DNA of 35,067 bases. It comes from Actinomycetota bacterium. GTDB taxonomy: Bacteria; Actinomycetota; Actinomycetes; S36-B12. Shown one piece after another: positions 28,389 to 35,067 of this stretch. The DNA is taken from assembly GCA_017856385.1 (NCBI GenBank), contig JAFMFD010000015.1:1-35067 (forward strand), written 5' to 3'. Numbering within the stretch: position 1 is the first letter of the stretch; each line of letters starts with the position of its first letter. Under the pieces are notes generated by a model. That model saw only the letters and a program-made list of their open reading frames with translations. It was not told the DNA's origin and searched no databases. A program made the translations under genes and the position numbers.

Positions 28389-28880
28389 TCAGCGGTAGTT
28401 GACGAACTGCACCGCGAAGTCGAGATCCGCATCGCGCAGCAGGGCCTGCACGGCCTGCAGGTCGTCGCGGCTCTTGCTGGTGACCCGCATCTCGTCACCC
28501 ATGACCTGCGTCTTCACGGACTTGGGGCCCTCGTCGCGGATGAGCTTGCCGAGCTTCTTGGCCTGCTCCGACGAGATCCCCGCGGCGAAGGTCCCGTTGA
28601 TCTTGTACTCCTTGCCCGAGGCCCGCGGATCCCCGGCCTGGAACGCCTTGAGGCTGATGCTGCGTTTGATCAGCTTCTCGCGGAACACCTCCAGCGCCGC
28701 CGATGCGCGCTCCTCCGTGCTGGACGTGATCTCGACGACGAGCTCGCCCTTCCACTCGATCGTGGTCTGGGTGTTCTTGAAGTCGAATCGCTGCGCGAGC
28801 TCCTTGGCGGCCTGGTTGAGGGCGTTGTCCGCCTCCTGCCGGTCCACCTTGGACACGATGTCGAAGCTGCTGTCTGCCAC
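28389..28880 (-). CDS. yajQ: YajQ-family nucleotide-binding protein
   Basis: This 163-residue protein is the exact usual length of the YajQ (UPF0234) family. It starts [24 protein letters not shown]-like and contains FDFKNT and [15 protein letters not shown], all family hallmarks. Some YajQ proteins bind cyclic di-GMP; whether this one does is unknown. The GTG start at 28880 follows a strong GGAGG. The frame runs open upstream, but that extension is low-complexity. It converges with the small NuoI-like gene. Confidence 0.93.
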   Translation of the reverse strand: MADSSFDIVSKVDRQEADNALNQAAKELAQRFDFKNTQTTIEWKGELVVEITSSTEERASAALEVFREKLIKRSISLKAFQAGDPRASGKEYKINGTFAAGISSEQAKKLGKLIRDEGPKSVKTQVMGDEMRVTSKSRDDLQAVQALLRDADLDFAVQFVNYR

Positions 28881-28973
28881 GGTTCCTCCCGGTTGGTGAC
28901 GACATTGTGCCAGCGCGGCGCAGGCGGCGGCAGCGCCGCCACGCAGCAGGCCTGGGCCACGGTGCCGGGCCCC

Positions 28974-28979
28974 TACGCT
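28974..28979 (+). promoter_or_regulatory. Candidate -10 element of a leaderless HAD hydrolase transcript
   Basis: TACGCT is followed by seven bases and then the ATG at 28987. No Shine-Dalgarno is present between them. The spacing is one base longer than at the four GTG-start examples in this window. Confidence 0.4.
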
Positions 28980-28986
28980 GGGCCGC

Positions 28987-29628
28987 ATGGCCGCCGACGC
29001 GCTGCTCCTGGACCTCGATCGCACGCTCGTCGACCTGCAGTCATCGACCGACTACGCCGCCGCCCTGCGCGACGTGGAGTCGATGATGGGGAGCTGGTCG
29101 TCGGCCGAGGTGCCCGCGACCGACTGGGATCAGCCGACGATGGCCTGCATGTCGGTGCTGCACTCCCTGCTCGGCGATGCCCGCTGGTCGGAGGTCTCCG
29201 AGGCGATTGCCGTGCACGAGCGTGCGGCCGTCCCGAGGTCGACGATCATGCCGACGGTGATGGAGTCGGTCCCGCTCCTGCGCTCGGTGCCCACGGCTGT
29301 CGTCACGCTGCTGCCCGCCTCCGTCGTGGACGACGTGCTGGCATGGCATGGACTCGGCCACCGGCCCGGAGGCGAGGTCGACCTGCTGGTCGGGCGCTCG
29401 GTCGACGTGCGGCCCAAGCCGGAGCCCGACGGCCTGCTCGTGGCGTGCGCAGCGCTCGGCGTCGATCCCGAGCGCGCTGTCATGATCGGCGACTCGTCGT
29501 GGGACGCCGAGGCGGCTCGACGGGCCGGGGTGCACTTCATAGGGGTGCCGACGGCACCGCAAGCGGGCGCGGGGATGGGTGTGACCGCCGCCAGCTTCCA
29601 CGACGCGGTGATGACGGCACTGGCCTGA
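28987..29628 (+). CDS. HAD-superfamily hydrolase, substrate unknown
   Basis: This is a 213-residue phosphatase-like protein. Motif I is [10 protein letters not shown], with the nucleophile Asp9 and acid Asp11. Motif III is the Lys in RPKPEPDG and motif IV is [16 protein letters not shown]. The helical cap between motifs I and II points to the phosphoglycolate phosphatase/beta-phosphoglucomutase type of HAD. No motif fixes the substrate. It ends about 50 bp before tRNA-Tyr, with that tRNA's own -10 in between. Confidence 0.85.
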   Translation: MAADALLLDLDRTLVDLQSSTDYAAALRDVESMMGSWSSAEVPATDWDQPTMACMSVLHSLLGDARWSEVSEAIAVHERAAVPRSTIMPTVMESVPLLRSVPTAVVTLLPASVVDDVLAWHGLGHRPGGEVDLLVGRSVDVRPKPEPDGLLVACAALGVDPERAVMIGDSSWDAEAARRAGVHFIGVPTAPQAGAGMGVTAASFHDAVMTALA

Positions 29629-29660
29629 CTGCGCCGGGACGAGGTCCGCGAGTGGCTGTG

Positions 29661-29666
29661 TATCCT
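29661..29666 (+). promoter_or_regulatory. Candidate -10 element of tRNA-Tyr
   Basis: TATCCT lies 13 bases before the tRNA 5' end. The same 13-base distance separates TAGAGT from tRNA-Thr, which supports both. No clear -35 was found. Confidence 0.5.
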
Positions 29667-29679
29667 TTCCGCTGCGCCC

Positions 29680-29761
29680 GGCGGGTTGCCCGAGCGGCCA
29701 ATGGGAGCGGACTGTAAATCCGTCGGCTTTGCCTTCGAAGGTTCGAATCCTTCACCCGCCA
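29680..29761 (+). tRNA. tRNA-Tyr (GTA)
   Basis: The acceptor arms GGCGGGT and ACCCGCC pair fully, and the discriminator is A at 29761. The anticodon GTA is at 29714-29716 in loop CTGTAAA. The T arm GAAGG-TTCGAAT-CCTTC is standard. The long variable arm is as expected for class II tRNA-Tyr. CCA is not encoded. Confidence 0.96.
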
Positions 29762-29766
29762 CGGCG

Positions 29767-29800
29767 CAGGGGCCCGGGTCCGTCAGGACCCGGGCCCCTG
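29767..29800. terminator. Strong 15-bp hairpin after tRNA-Tyr, probable two-way terminator
   Basis: CAGGGGCCCGGGTCC and GGACCCGGGCCCCTG form a perfect 15-bp stem with loop GTCA, six bases after tRNA-Tyr. The convergent ACT-domain gene ends at 29818, so the same structure can stop both transcripts. It lacks a U-tract. Confidence 0.75.
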
Positions 29801-29817
29801 CCTGTGCCATGGCCCCG

Positions 29818-30219
29818 TCAGCCGGGCCCGCGAGCGCTCAGGGCTGCCAGCGCGCGCACGGCGTCCGAGGATCTCTCCCAGGGCACGAGCAGGTGGTCGT
29901 GGAACCGGCCGGCGACGACGTTGCAGGTGATCCCCTCCTCGGCGAGCGCGGCACTCACGGCTGCGGTGAGTCCGACGGAGTCCAGCGCCGAGTGCACCCG
30001 CAGGGTGATCCAGGCCGCGACGAAGTCGAACGCCCATCCGCGCTCCTCGGCCTGCTGGCGGGTGACCAGCAGGCTCATGCCCTCGTCCTCCACGACCATG
30101 GCATGCGGCTGCAGCCCAGGAGGCACCGAGTCGGTGGTGACGAAGACGAATTCCCCGTCGACGAGCTCGGGGCGCATGCTCGCCAGCAGAACCGCCAGGT
30201 CGTGCTCGCCGGAGGTCAT
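29818..30219 (-). CDS. ACT-domain protein of the ACT_3 (formerly DUF2241) type
   Basis: This is a 133-residue protein. The conserved segments WAFDFVAAWITLRVHSALDSVG and ITCNVVAGRFHDHLLVPWERS, shown here by their key words, are typical of a small ACT-related family of unknown function. ACT domains generally bind amino acids or other small ligands for regulation, but no target is known here. The ATG at 30219 overlaps the stop of the SDR gene by ATGA, so the two are probably co-translated. The frame is open upstream inside the SDR gene; the overlap start is preferred. Confidence 0.8.
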   Translation of the reverse strand: MTSGEHDLAVLLASMRPELVDGEFVFVTTDSVPPGLQPHAMVVEDEGMSLLVTRQQAEERGWAFDFVAAWITLRVHSALDSVGLTAAVSAALAEEGITCNVVAGRFHDHLLVPWERSSDAVRALAALSARGPG

Positions 30220-31181
30220 GGCTGGTCGAACGGGTAGACGACCCCGGTGAGCTCCTCGCTGACGGTCCACAGGCGCTGGGCATCCGCCGAGCGGGTCGCG
30301 GTGGCCGCGACCTTGACGATGCGCGGATGGCCGCGGGTCTCGAGGAAGCCGTCGGGGCCGATGCACGATCCGCCGGGGAGTCCCGGTGCCGTGGCGGCGA
30401 AGAGGGTCGGCCACGCCCCCTGGTCGGCACTCTGCGCCAGGACGCGGTTCATCAGCTCCATCGGCCCGACGAGCCAGGTGCGCCCGTCCATCCGAGGCCC
30501 TGCGGCCTGCAGGTTCGTCGCGGCGTAGCCGGGATGCGCGGCGAGCGACAGCATCGGGATGCCGTGGATGTCGAGGCGACGCTGCAGTTCGCGCGTGAAC
30601 AGCAGGTTGGCGAGCTTGCTCTGCCCGTACGCGCCCCATCGCTGGTACCGACGGGTGGACTGCAGGTCGTCGAAGTGCATGCGCCCCATCCGGTGGGCCG
30701 TGGAGGAGACGGTCACGACTCGCGAGCGTGGGCGCGCGACCAGGGCCGGCAGGAGGAGCCCGGTCAGGGCGAAGTGACCGAGGTGGTTCGTGCCGAGCTG
30801 CATCTCGAAGCCGTCGGCCGTCTCCCGGCGGGGCAGCGCCATGACGCCGGCGTTGTTCACCAGCAGGTCCAGGCCCTCGGGGTGGTCGGAGGACCAGGCT
30901 GCCGAGAAGTCCCGGATGCTGGCGAGGTCGGCGAGATCGAACATCCCGACCTGCACATCCACCCCCGGGTGGGCTGCGCGCATGGCGTCTGCCGCGGCGG
31001 CTCCTCGGACGCTGTCGCGGACGGCCAGGGTCACCGAGGCTCCGACCCGCGCGAGCTCGCGTGCGGTCGCCAGGCCGATCCCGGAGTTCGCGCCCGTCAC
31101 GATCGCCCGACGTCCGCGCAGGTCGGGCAGGTCGGCGGCGGTCCAGCGGGCGTCGGCTGCTGCTCGTGAGGAGGTGGCCAT
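30216..31181 (-). CDS. Short-chain dehydrogenase/reductase
   Basis: This is a 321-residue classical [11 protein letters not shown] at 29-36 binds the cofactor, NNAGVM follows, and a Ser (TVSST) with YGQSK gives the catalytic Ser-Tyr-Lys set. The length and the segment [10 protein letters not shown] place it among the retinol-dehydrogenase-like SDRs common in actinobacteria, whose substrates are mostly unknown. The ATG at 31181 is chosen; the open frame continues to 31466 but would run antisense through two tRNA genes. No clear Shine-Dalgarno precedes it. It is coupled to the ACT-domain gene. Confidence 0.9.
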   Translation of the reverse strand: MATSSRAAADARWTAADLPDLRGRRAIVTGANSGIGLATARELARVGASVTLAVRDSVRGAAAADAMRAAHPGVDVQVGMFDLADLASIRDFSAAWSSDHPEGLDLLVNNAGVMALPRRETADGFEMQLGTNHLGHFALTGLLLPALVARPRSRVVTVSSTAHRMGRMHFDDLQSTRRYQRWGAYGQSKLANLLFTRELQRRLDIHGIPMLSLAAHPGYAATNLQAAGPRMDGRTWLVGPMELMNRVLAQSADQGAWPTLFAATAPGLPGGSCIGPDGFLETRGHPRIVKVAATATRSADAQRLWTVSEELTGVVYPFDQP

Positions 31182-31251
31182 GGGGCCAGTCAACCCTGCC
31201 TGCGGACGTGCGCGCCAGATGGGCGATGTCAGGGGCAGGGGAATGCCCGGG

Positions 31252-31257
31252 TAGAGT
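31252..31257 (+). promoter_or_regulatory. Candidate -10 element of tRNA-Thr
   Basis: TAGAGT lies 13 bases before the tRNA 5' end, the same distance as at tRNA-Tyr. It is in the 90-bp gap divergent from the SDR gene. No good -35 was found. Confidence 0.5.
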
Positions 31258-31270
31258 GGGGCGGCTTCAT

Positions 31271-31342
31271 GCCCCTTTAGCTCATTGGCAGAGCGCTCCC
31301 TTGGTAAGGGCGAGGTACCGGGTCCGATTCCCGGAAGGGGCT
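31271..31342 (+). tRNA. tRNA-Thr (GGT) with two unusual positions
   Basis: Acceptor arms GCCCCTT and AAGGGGC pair fully, with discriminator T. The D arm is GCTC-ATTGGCA-GAGC. The anticodon GGT is at 31303-31305 in loop TTGGTAA. The anticodon stem CTCCC/GGGCG has a T-C mismatch at the second pair (28-42), and the T loop reads TCCGATT, so position 55 is C instead of the nearly universal T. The T stem CCGGG/CCCGG is intact. Otherwise it folds as a normal tRNA and is likely functional. Confidence 0.9.
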
Positions 31343-31349
31343 CGAGACT

Positions 31350-31382
31350 TCCCGGACAGGGCTCACGATCGCCCTCCCGGGA
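31350..31382. other. Imperfect inverted repeat between tRNA-Thr and tRNA-Met
   Basis: TCCCGG pairs with CCGGGA, and AGGGC with GCCCT, around an 8-base loop, with a small internal bulge. It could be a weak terminator after tRNA-Thr or an RNA-processing structure between co-transcribed tRNAs. The two cannot be told apart from sequence. Confidence 0.4.
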
Positions 31383-31408
31383 CGCGGTGGGAGAATGTGC
31401 CCACCCGC

Positions 31409-31481
31409 GGCGGGGTAGCTCAGTTGGTAGAGCAAGCGGCTCATAATCGCTGTGTCGCCGGTTCAAGTCCGGCCTCCGCTA
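31409..31481 (+). tRNA. tRNA-Met (CAT), probably elongator
   Basis: The 73-nt cloverleaf has acceptor GGCGGGG paired with CTCCGCT (two G-T wobbles), discriminator A, and anticodon CAT at 31442-31444. The T arm GCCGG-TTCAAGT-CCGGC is standard. The initiator hallmarks (unpaired 1-72 and three G-C pairs in the anticodon stem) are absent. A lysidine-modified tRNA-Ile with CAT is the alternative; the place before rpmG favours elongator Met. CCA is not encoded. Confidence 0.9.
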
Positions 31482-31508
31482 CTCGATCACGAACGCTCGG
31501 CAGGAATG

Positions 31509-31530
31509 CTCGGCAGGGACCCCTGCCGAG
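31509..31530 (+). promoter_or_regulatory. Hairpin in the rpmG leader with a duplicated left arm
   Basis: CTCGGCAGG pairs with CCTGCCGAG around the loop GACC, a perfect 9-bp stem ending 22 bases before the rpmG start. The left arm is also present 13 bases upstream (GCTCGGCAGG at 31495-31504), so the right arm could pair with either copy. It may be a terminator after tRNA-Met or a leader switch. Confidence 0.4.
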
Positions 31531-31552
31531 ACCACACGGAAGGCAGACGACA

Positions 31553-31720
31553 GTGGCCAAGGCAACGGACATCCGTCCGAAGATCACCATGGCGTGCGAG
31601 GAGTGCAAGAACCGCAACTACATCACCAAGAAGAACCGGCGGAACGATCCCGACCGGCTCGAGGTGAAGAAGTTCTGCCCCACCTGCGGCAAGCACACCG
31701 CGCACAAGGAAACCCGCTAG
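31553..31720 (+). CDS. rpmG: 50S ribosomal protein L33
   Basis: This 55-residue ribosomal protein contains two zinc-ribbon pairs, CEEC and CPTC, so it is the zinc-containing (C+) form. [20 protein letters not shown] is the L33 signature. The GTG start at 31553 follows GGAAGG, and the reading frame open further upstream runs through tRNA genes and is not coding. In actinobacteria this gene sits just before the MaoC pair, as here. A zinc-free paralogue may exist elsewhere in the genome but is not in this window. Confidence 0.96.
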   Translation: MAKATDIRPKITMACEECKNRNYITKKNRRNDPDRLEVKKFCPTCGKHTAHKETR

Positions 31721-31730
31721 TCCACGCGCA

Positions 31731-32186
31731 ATGGCGCTGAACCCGGACTTCGTCGGCCGCACGTACGCTCCCGCGGGGTCCTACCTCGTGGGCCGCGAGA
31801 AGGTGCGGGAGTTCGCCCTCGCCATCGGCGACGACAGCCCGATCTTCCGGGACCTCGAGGCCGCACGGGCCAGCGGCTACGCCGACCTCGTCGCCCCGCC
31901 CACCTTCGCGGTGATCCTCGCGCTGCAGTCGAGCCGGGTCGTCGTGCGTGATCCGGAGCTCGGCCTGGACTACTCGCGCGTGGTGCACGGGGAGCAGCGC
32001 TTTGCCTACGCACGCCCCATCGTCGCGGGCGACGAGCTCGTCGTGACGACGTCGATCGAGTCGATCCGCACCGCCGCGGGCAACGACATGATCACCACCC
32101 GCGGGGACATCGCGTCGCTCGACGGCGAGCCGGTGGTCACCACGTGGTCGCTCCTCGTCGCGCGCGGAGCGGAGGCCGACGCATGA
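31731..32186 (+). CDS. MaoC-like dehydratase N-terminal-domain protein (HadA-like subunit)
   Basis: This 151-residue hotdog-fold protein is of the HadA/UPF0336 type. VGREKVREFALAIGDDSPIF and GYADLVAPPTFA are its recognisable segments. In mycobacteria the HadA homologue is a non-catalytic partner that binds the acyl chain, while HadB supplies the catalytic residues; the same division is inferred here. It starts 10 bp after rpmG and overlaps the next gene as ATGA. The likely role is dehydration of (3R)-hydroxyacyl thioesters in fatty-acid metabolism. Confidence 0.85.
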   Translation: MALNPDFVGRTYAPAGSYLVGREKVREFALAIGDDSPIFRDLEAARASGYADLVAPPTFAVILALQSSRVVVRDPELGLDYSRVVHGEQRFAYARPIVAGDELVVTTSIESIRTAAGNDMITTRGDIASLDGEPVVTTWSLLVARGAEADA

Positions 32187-32605
32187 GCCCCCGGCTGGCG
32201 GACGTCGAGGTCGGGCACGAGTTGCCGACGCAGACCTTCCGCGTCACCCGCGCCGACCTCATCCGCTACGCGGGTGCCTCGGGCGACTTCAACGTCATCC
32301 ACTGGAACCAGCGCATCGCGACGGAGGTCGGCCTGCCGGACGTCATCGCGCACGGGATGCTCACCATGGCGCTGGCCGCGCGGGTGGTCACAGACTGGCT
32401 CGAGGACCCGGCCGCGCTCGTCGAGTACGGCGTGCGCTTCACGCGGCCCGTGGTCGTCCCCGACGACGATGCCGGTGCGCTGCTCCAGGTGTCCGCGAAG
32501 GTCACCGCGCTGGCCGAGGACGGCACGGCGCAGATCGCCGTGACCGCGTCCTGCGAGGGCGCCACCGTGCTGGGCAGGGCGCAGGCCGTCGTCCGACTGG
32601 CCTGA
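32183..32605 (+). CDS. MaoC-like (3R)-hydroxyacyl dehydratase (HadB-like subunit)
   Basis: This is a 140-residue hotdog protein with the hydratase-2 motif YAGASGDFNVIHWN: catalytic Asp35 and His40, with spacing as in HadB. GLPDVIAHGMLTMA completes the motif. It probably forms a heterodimer with the preceding HadA-like product and dehydrates 3-hydroxyacyl thioesters. No third subunit (HadC-like) gene follows; murB starts one base after the stop. The ATG at 32183 is set by the overlap and by family length. Confidence 0.9.
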   Translation: MSPRLADVEVGHELPTQTFRVTRADLIRYAGASGDFNVIHWNQRIATEVGLPDVIAHGMLTMALAARVVTDWLEDPAALVEYGVRFTRPVVVPDDDAGALLQVSAKVTALAEDGTAQIAVTASCEGATVLGRAQAVVRLA

Positions 32606-32606
32606 C

Positions 32607-33635
32607 GTGACCGGCTCGCCGACGCTTGCGTCGCGCACGACACTGCGCGTCGGCGGCCCCGCCGCCCGGTGGGTCGCTGCCACCACTCCCGACGAGCTCA
32701 TCCGCACCGTGCGCGAGTGCGATGAGAAGGGCGACCCCGTCCTGCTGCTCGGCGGCGGGAGCAACGTGGTCGTCGCCGACGAGGGATTCCCGGGCACGGT
32801 GATCGAGGTCGCCCTCCGCGGCATCCAGGAGCGTGATGGCGGCGACTCGGTCCTGCTCACCGTCGCAGCAGGCGAGCCGTGGGACGACCTCGTGGCCCAC
32901 ACGGTGCGTCGCACGCTGCAGGGGATCGAGAGCCTCTCGGGGATCCCGGGTTCCACCGGCGCGACCCCCATCCAGAACGTCGGTGCCTACGGGCAGGAGC
33001 TCGCCGACGTGATCGCCAACGTCCACGCCTGGGATCGCGCGACCGCGTCGGAGGTCGACCTGACCCCCGCCGAGTGCGGGTTCGGCTACCGCACCAGCCG
33101 GTTCAAGGCCGAGCCCGACAGGTGGGTGATCCTCGACCTCACGCTCCGGCTGCGCCACGGCGACGGCGTGGTGCGCTACGGCGAGGTCGCGTCCTTACTC
33201 GGCGTCGAGGTCGGCGCGCGCGCACCGGTCGCCCGGCTGCGGGAGACCGTCCTGGCCCTCAGGTCCGCGAAGGGCATGGTCCTTGACCAGGCCGACCATG
33301 ACACCTGGAGCGTCGGCTCGTTCTTCACCAATCCGGTCGTCGACGATGACGTCCTCGTGACGCTGCCCGGGGAGTGCCCTCGCTACGCCGCCCCGGGAGG
33401 GACGAAGGTGGGCGCTGCGTGGCTCATCGAGGCGGCCGGGGTCGGGCGGGGCTTCGCGCTCGGCGAGCCGCCGCGTGCGACGGTGTCGTCGAAGCACTCG
33501 CTCGCGCTGACCAATCGGGGCACGGCCACGACGGCCGACATCCTCGACCTGGCGCGTGCCGTGCGCGCCGCCGTGCGCGACCGCTTCGGCATCGAACTCG
33601 TGCCTGAGCCGACGCTCGTCGGGTGCCGTCTGTAG
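32607..33635 (+). CDS. murB: UDP-N-acetylenolpyruvoylglucosamine reductase
   Basis: This 342-residue FAD enzyme makes UDP-N-acetylmuramic acid for peptidoglycan. The FAD-binding segment LLLGGGSNVVVAD and SGIPGSTGATPIQNVGAYGQE, shown by key words, are typical. The catalytic residues are Arg162 (FGYRTSRFK), Ser238 (GSFFTNP) and Glu334 (PEPTLVG). The Tyr loop and Ser position fit type I MurB. The GTG start is one base after the HadB-like stop and lacks a clear ribosome-binding site, so it depends on coupling. It ends three bases from the convergent aspC. Confidence 0.96.
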   Translation: MTGSPTLASRTTLRVGGPAARWVAATTPDELIRTVRECDEKGDPVLLLGGGSNVVVADEGFPGTVIEVALRGIQERDGGDSVLLTVAAGEPWDDLVAHTVRRTLQGIESLSGIPGSTGATPIQNVGAYGQELADVIANVHAWDRATASEVDLTPAECGFGYRTSRFKAEPDRWVILDLTLRLRHGDGVVRYGEVASLLGVEVGARAPVARLRETVLALRSAKGMVLDQADHDTWSVGSFFTNPVVDDDVLVTLPGECPRYAAPGGTKVGAAWLIEAAGVGRGFALGEPPRATVSSKHSLALTNRGTATTADILDLARAVRAAVRDRFGIELVPEPTLVGCRL

Positions 33636-33638
33636 CGG

Positions 33639-34844
33639 CTACTGGGCCTCGCCCAGCAGCGCCGCCATGCGGCCGACGCCCTCGGTGATGTCGGCGTCGG
33701 AGGTCGCGTACGACAGTCGCAGGTAGCCCGGGGTGCCGAACGCCTCGCCGGGCACGACAGCCACCTCGACCTCGTCGAGGATCAGGCCGGCGAGCTGCGC
33801 GGACGACTCGATCGTCGTTCCCCGGAGGGTCCGGCCGAGGAGCGCCTTGACGGACGGGTACACATAGAACGCGCCCTCGGGCGTCGGGCACGTGACCCCG
33901 GGGATCGCGTCGAGCAGTCCGGAGATCAGCAGGCGTCGGCGGTCGAACGCGACCTTCATCTCCTCGACCGCGGCCAGGTCGCCGGAGACGGCCGCGAGGG
34001 CGGCGACCTGCGAGACGTTCGCGACATTGGACGTGGCATGCGACTGCAGGTTCGTGGCGCCCTTGACGATGTCGTTCGGCCCGATCATCCAGCCCACGCG
34101 CCACCCGGTCATCGCGTAGGTCTTGGCGACGCCGTTGATGATGACGCACGTGTCGGCGAGCGCGGGAACCTGCACGGGCATCGACGAGAACTCCGCATCG
34201 CCGTACACGAGGTGCTCGTAGATCTCGTCGGTGACGACCCACAGCCCGTGCGCGGCAGCCCACTCGCCGATCTCGCGGACCTCTGCGGGGGAGTACACCG
34301 CGCCCGTCGGGTTCGAGGGTGAGACGAACACCAGCATGGTCGTGCGGTCGGTGCGTGCTGCCTCGAGCTGGTCGACCGTCGCGCGGTAGCCGGAGGTCTC
34401 GTCGGTCGGGATCTCGACCGGCACGCCCCCAGCAAGCTGGATGGACTCCGGGTAGGTCGTCCAGTACGGGGCGGGCAGCAGCACCTCGTCTCCGGGGTTG
34501 ATCAGCGCGGCGAACGCGTTGTAGAGGGCCTGCTTGCCGCCGTTCGTCACCAGCACCTGTGAGGCCGAGACCTCGTAGCCGGAGTCGCGCAGCGTCTTCG
34601 CGGCAATGGCCTCCTTCAGCTCGGGCAGGCCCCCGGCGGGGGTGTAGCGGTGCCACCGGGCGTCAGCGCAGGCCGCCTGGGCCGCGGCCACGATGTACTC
34701 GGGGGTCGGGAAGTCGGGCTCTCCTGCACCGAACCCGATCACCGGCCGACCGGCGGCCTTGAGGGCCTTGGCCTTGGCATCGACGGCGAGCGTGGCGGAC
34801 TCGGAGATGGCCGCGATGCGGCGGGAGAGGCGGGAGTCGGTCAT
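33639..34844 (-). CDS. aspC: Class I/II aminotransferase, probably aspartate aminotransferase
   Basis: This is a 401-residue fold-type I PLP enzyme. Key residues are Lys241 ([11 protein letters not shown], Schiff base), Asn178 (PSNPTG), Asp206 and Tyr209 (VTDEIYE) and Arg376 (YLRLSYA, substrate carboxylate). The pattern is that of subgroup Ib aspartate aminotransferases, some of which also act on prephenate. The ATG at 34844 follows AAGGA. It lies divergent from tRNA-Trp, as in other actinobacteria. Confidence 0.93.
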   Translation of the reverse strand: MTDSRLSRRIAAISESATLAVDAKAKALKAAGRPVIGFGAGEPDFPTPEYIVAAAQAACADARWHRYTPAGGLPELKEAIAAKTLRDSGYEVSASQVLVTNGGKQALYNAFAALINPGDEVLLPAPYWTTYPESIQLAGGVPVEIPTDETSGYRATVDQLEAARTDRTTMLVFVSPSNPTGAVYSPAEVREIGEWAAAHGLWVVTDEIYEHLVYGDAEFSSMPVQVPALADTCVIINGVAKTYAMTGWRVGWMIGPNDIVKGATNLQSHATSNVANVSQVAALAAVSGDLAAVEEMKVAFDRRRLLISGLLDAIPGVTCPTPEGAFYVYPSVKALLGRTLRGTTIESSAQLAGLILDEVEVAVVPGEAFGTPGYLRLSYATSDADITEGVGRMAALLGEAQ

Positions 34845-34927
34845 GGCACCATCCTTGCAGCCGGTCACGCATCCGGGTCCCCGTACCCCAGCGGGGGACC
34901 GGGGGAGAGCCCGGTCCGGCGAGCGCG

Positions 34928-34933
34928 TAGACT
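34928..34933 (+). promoter_or_regulatory. Candidate -10 element for tRNA-Trp
   Basis: TAGACT is the clearest TAnnnT hexamer in the 159 bp between aspC and tRNA-Trp. It is 70 bases from the tRNA, so the transcript would have a leader of about 63 nt, unlike the short leaders of tRNA-Tyr and tRNA-Thr. Confidence 0.35.
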
Positions 34934-35003
34934 GGCGCGTCGCTGAAGTAGGTCGGCGTGAGCCTGCCCTCCGACGCGCCGACGGTGCCCCCTGGGGCTC
35001 CGG

Positions 35004-35067
35004 AGGGTCGTAGCTCAATTGGTAGAGCACCGGTCTCCAAAACCGGCGGTTGGGGGTTCAAGTCCCT
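35004..35067 (+). tRNA. tRNA-Trp (CCA), 3' end beyond the window
   Basis: The acceptor 5' strand AGGGTCG, D arm GCTC-AATTGGTA-GAGC and anticodon stem CCGGT/ACCGG are complete. Loop CTCCAAA gives the anticodon CCA at 35037-35039. The window ends at the T arm. In related genomes secE and nusG follow. Confidence 0.93.

Noticed and set aside
31182-31466. N-terminal extension of the SDR gene to 31466
   Set aside because: It would run antisense through tRNA-Thr and into tRNA-Met; the SDR domain starts normally from ATG 31181.
34876-34900. GGTCCCC/GGGGACC inverted repeat between aspC and tRNA-Trp
   Set aside because: It is a short 7-bp stem with an 11-base loop in very GC-rich DNA, and it is not placed as a terminator for either divergent gene, so it is likely fortuitous.
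1-35067. CRISPR arrays, insertion sequences, prophage genes
   Set aside because: No spaced direct repeats, transposase or integrase motifs, or phage genes were seen; the content is syntenic housekeeping genes.

Overview
The window is about 35 kb of high-GC, gene-dense DNA with GTG/TTG starts and 4-bp ATGA/GTGA gene overlaps. It looks like a chromosomal segment of a high-GC Gram-positive actinobacterium. Supporting signs are a complete 14-gene nuo operon with actinobacterial NuoH, NuoJ and NuoE tails, menaquinone (not ubiquinone) genes, a KorAB-type 2-oxoglutarate:ferredoxin oxidoreductase, and the rpmG - MaoC - MaoC - murB - aspC - tRNA-Trp block known from actinobacterial chromosomes. No insertion sequence, prophage or CRISPR array is visible. 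The genus cannot be fixed from the sequence.

Region 1 (1-5467) is menaquinone biosynthesis: the 3' end of menC, then menD (+), a quinone oxidoreductase-like MDR protein and isochorismate synthase menF (-), and the methyltransferase menG (+). A three-copy 23-bp tandem repeat sits in the menF/menG divergent intergenic region. Region 2 (5530-20936) is nuoABCDEFGHIJKLMN, encoding the proton-pumping NADH:menaquinone oxidoreductase, with a CRP-like palindrome just upstream of nuoA. Region 3 (20949-24113) holds a long-chain polyprenyl diphosphate synthase that probably makes the menaquinone tail, an MFS transporter, and a RarD/EamA permease that seems to start at a CTG overlapping the korB stop codon.

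Region 4 (24110-28363) has korA-korB (-). Divergent from it is a compact three-gene operon of small NuoB-, NuoC- and NuoI-like proteins, with all Fe-S ligands kept but no NuoD, membrane subunit or NADH module. This is the most unusual content of the window: either a stripped-down electron-transfer module tied to KorAB, or the residue of a second nuo cluster. Region 5 (28366-31181) holds yajQ, a HAD hydrolase, tRNA-Tyr with a strong hairpin, and an SDR-ACT gene pair. Region 6 (31252-35067) has tRNA-Thr (with unusual features), tRNA-Met, rpmG, two MaoC dehydratases, murB, an aspartate aminotransferase, and the 5' part of tRNA-Trp, cut by the window end.

The genes of the first four regions form a respiratory neighbourhood: quinone head group, quinone tail, complex I, and a ferredoxin-linked 2-oxoglutarate oxidoreductase that could feed low-potential electrons. 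Several uncoupled genes share an arrangement expected of leaderless transcripts: a TAnnnT hexamer ending 6-7 nt before the start codon, with no usable Shine-Dalgarno sequence.
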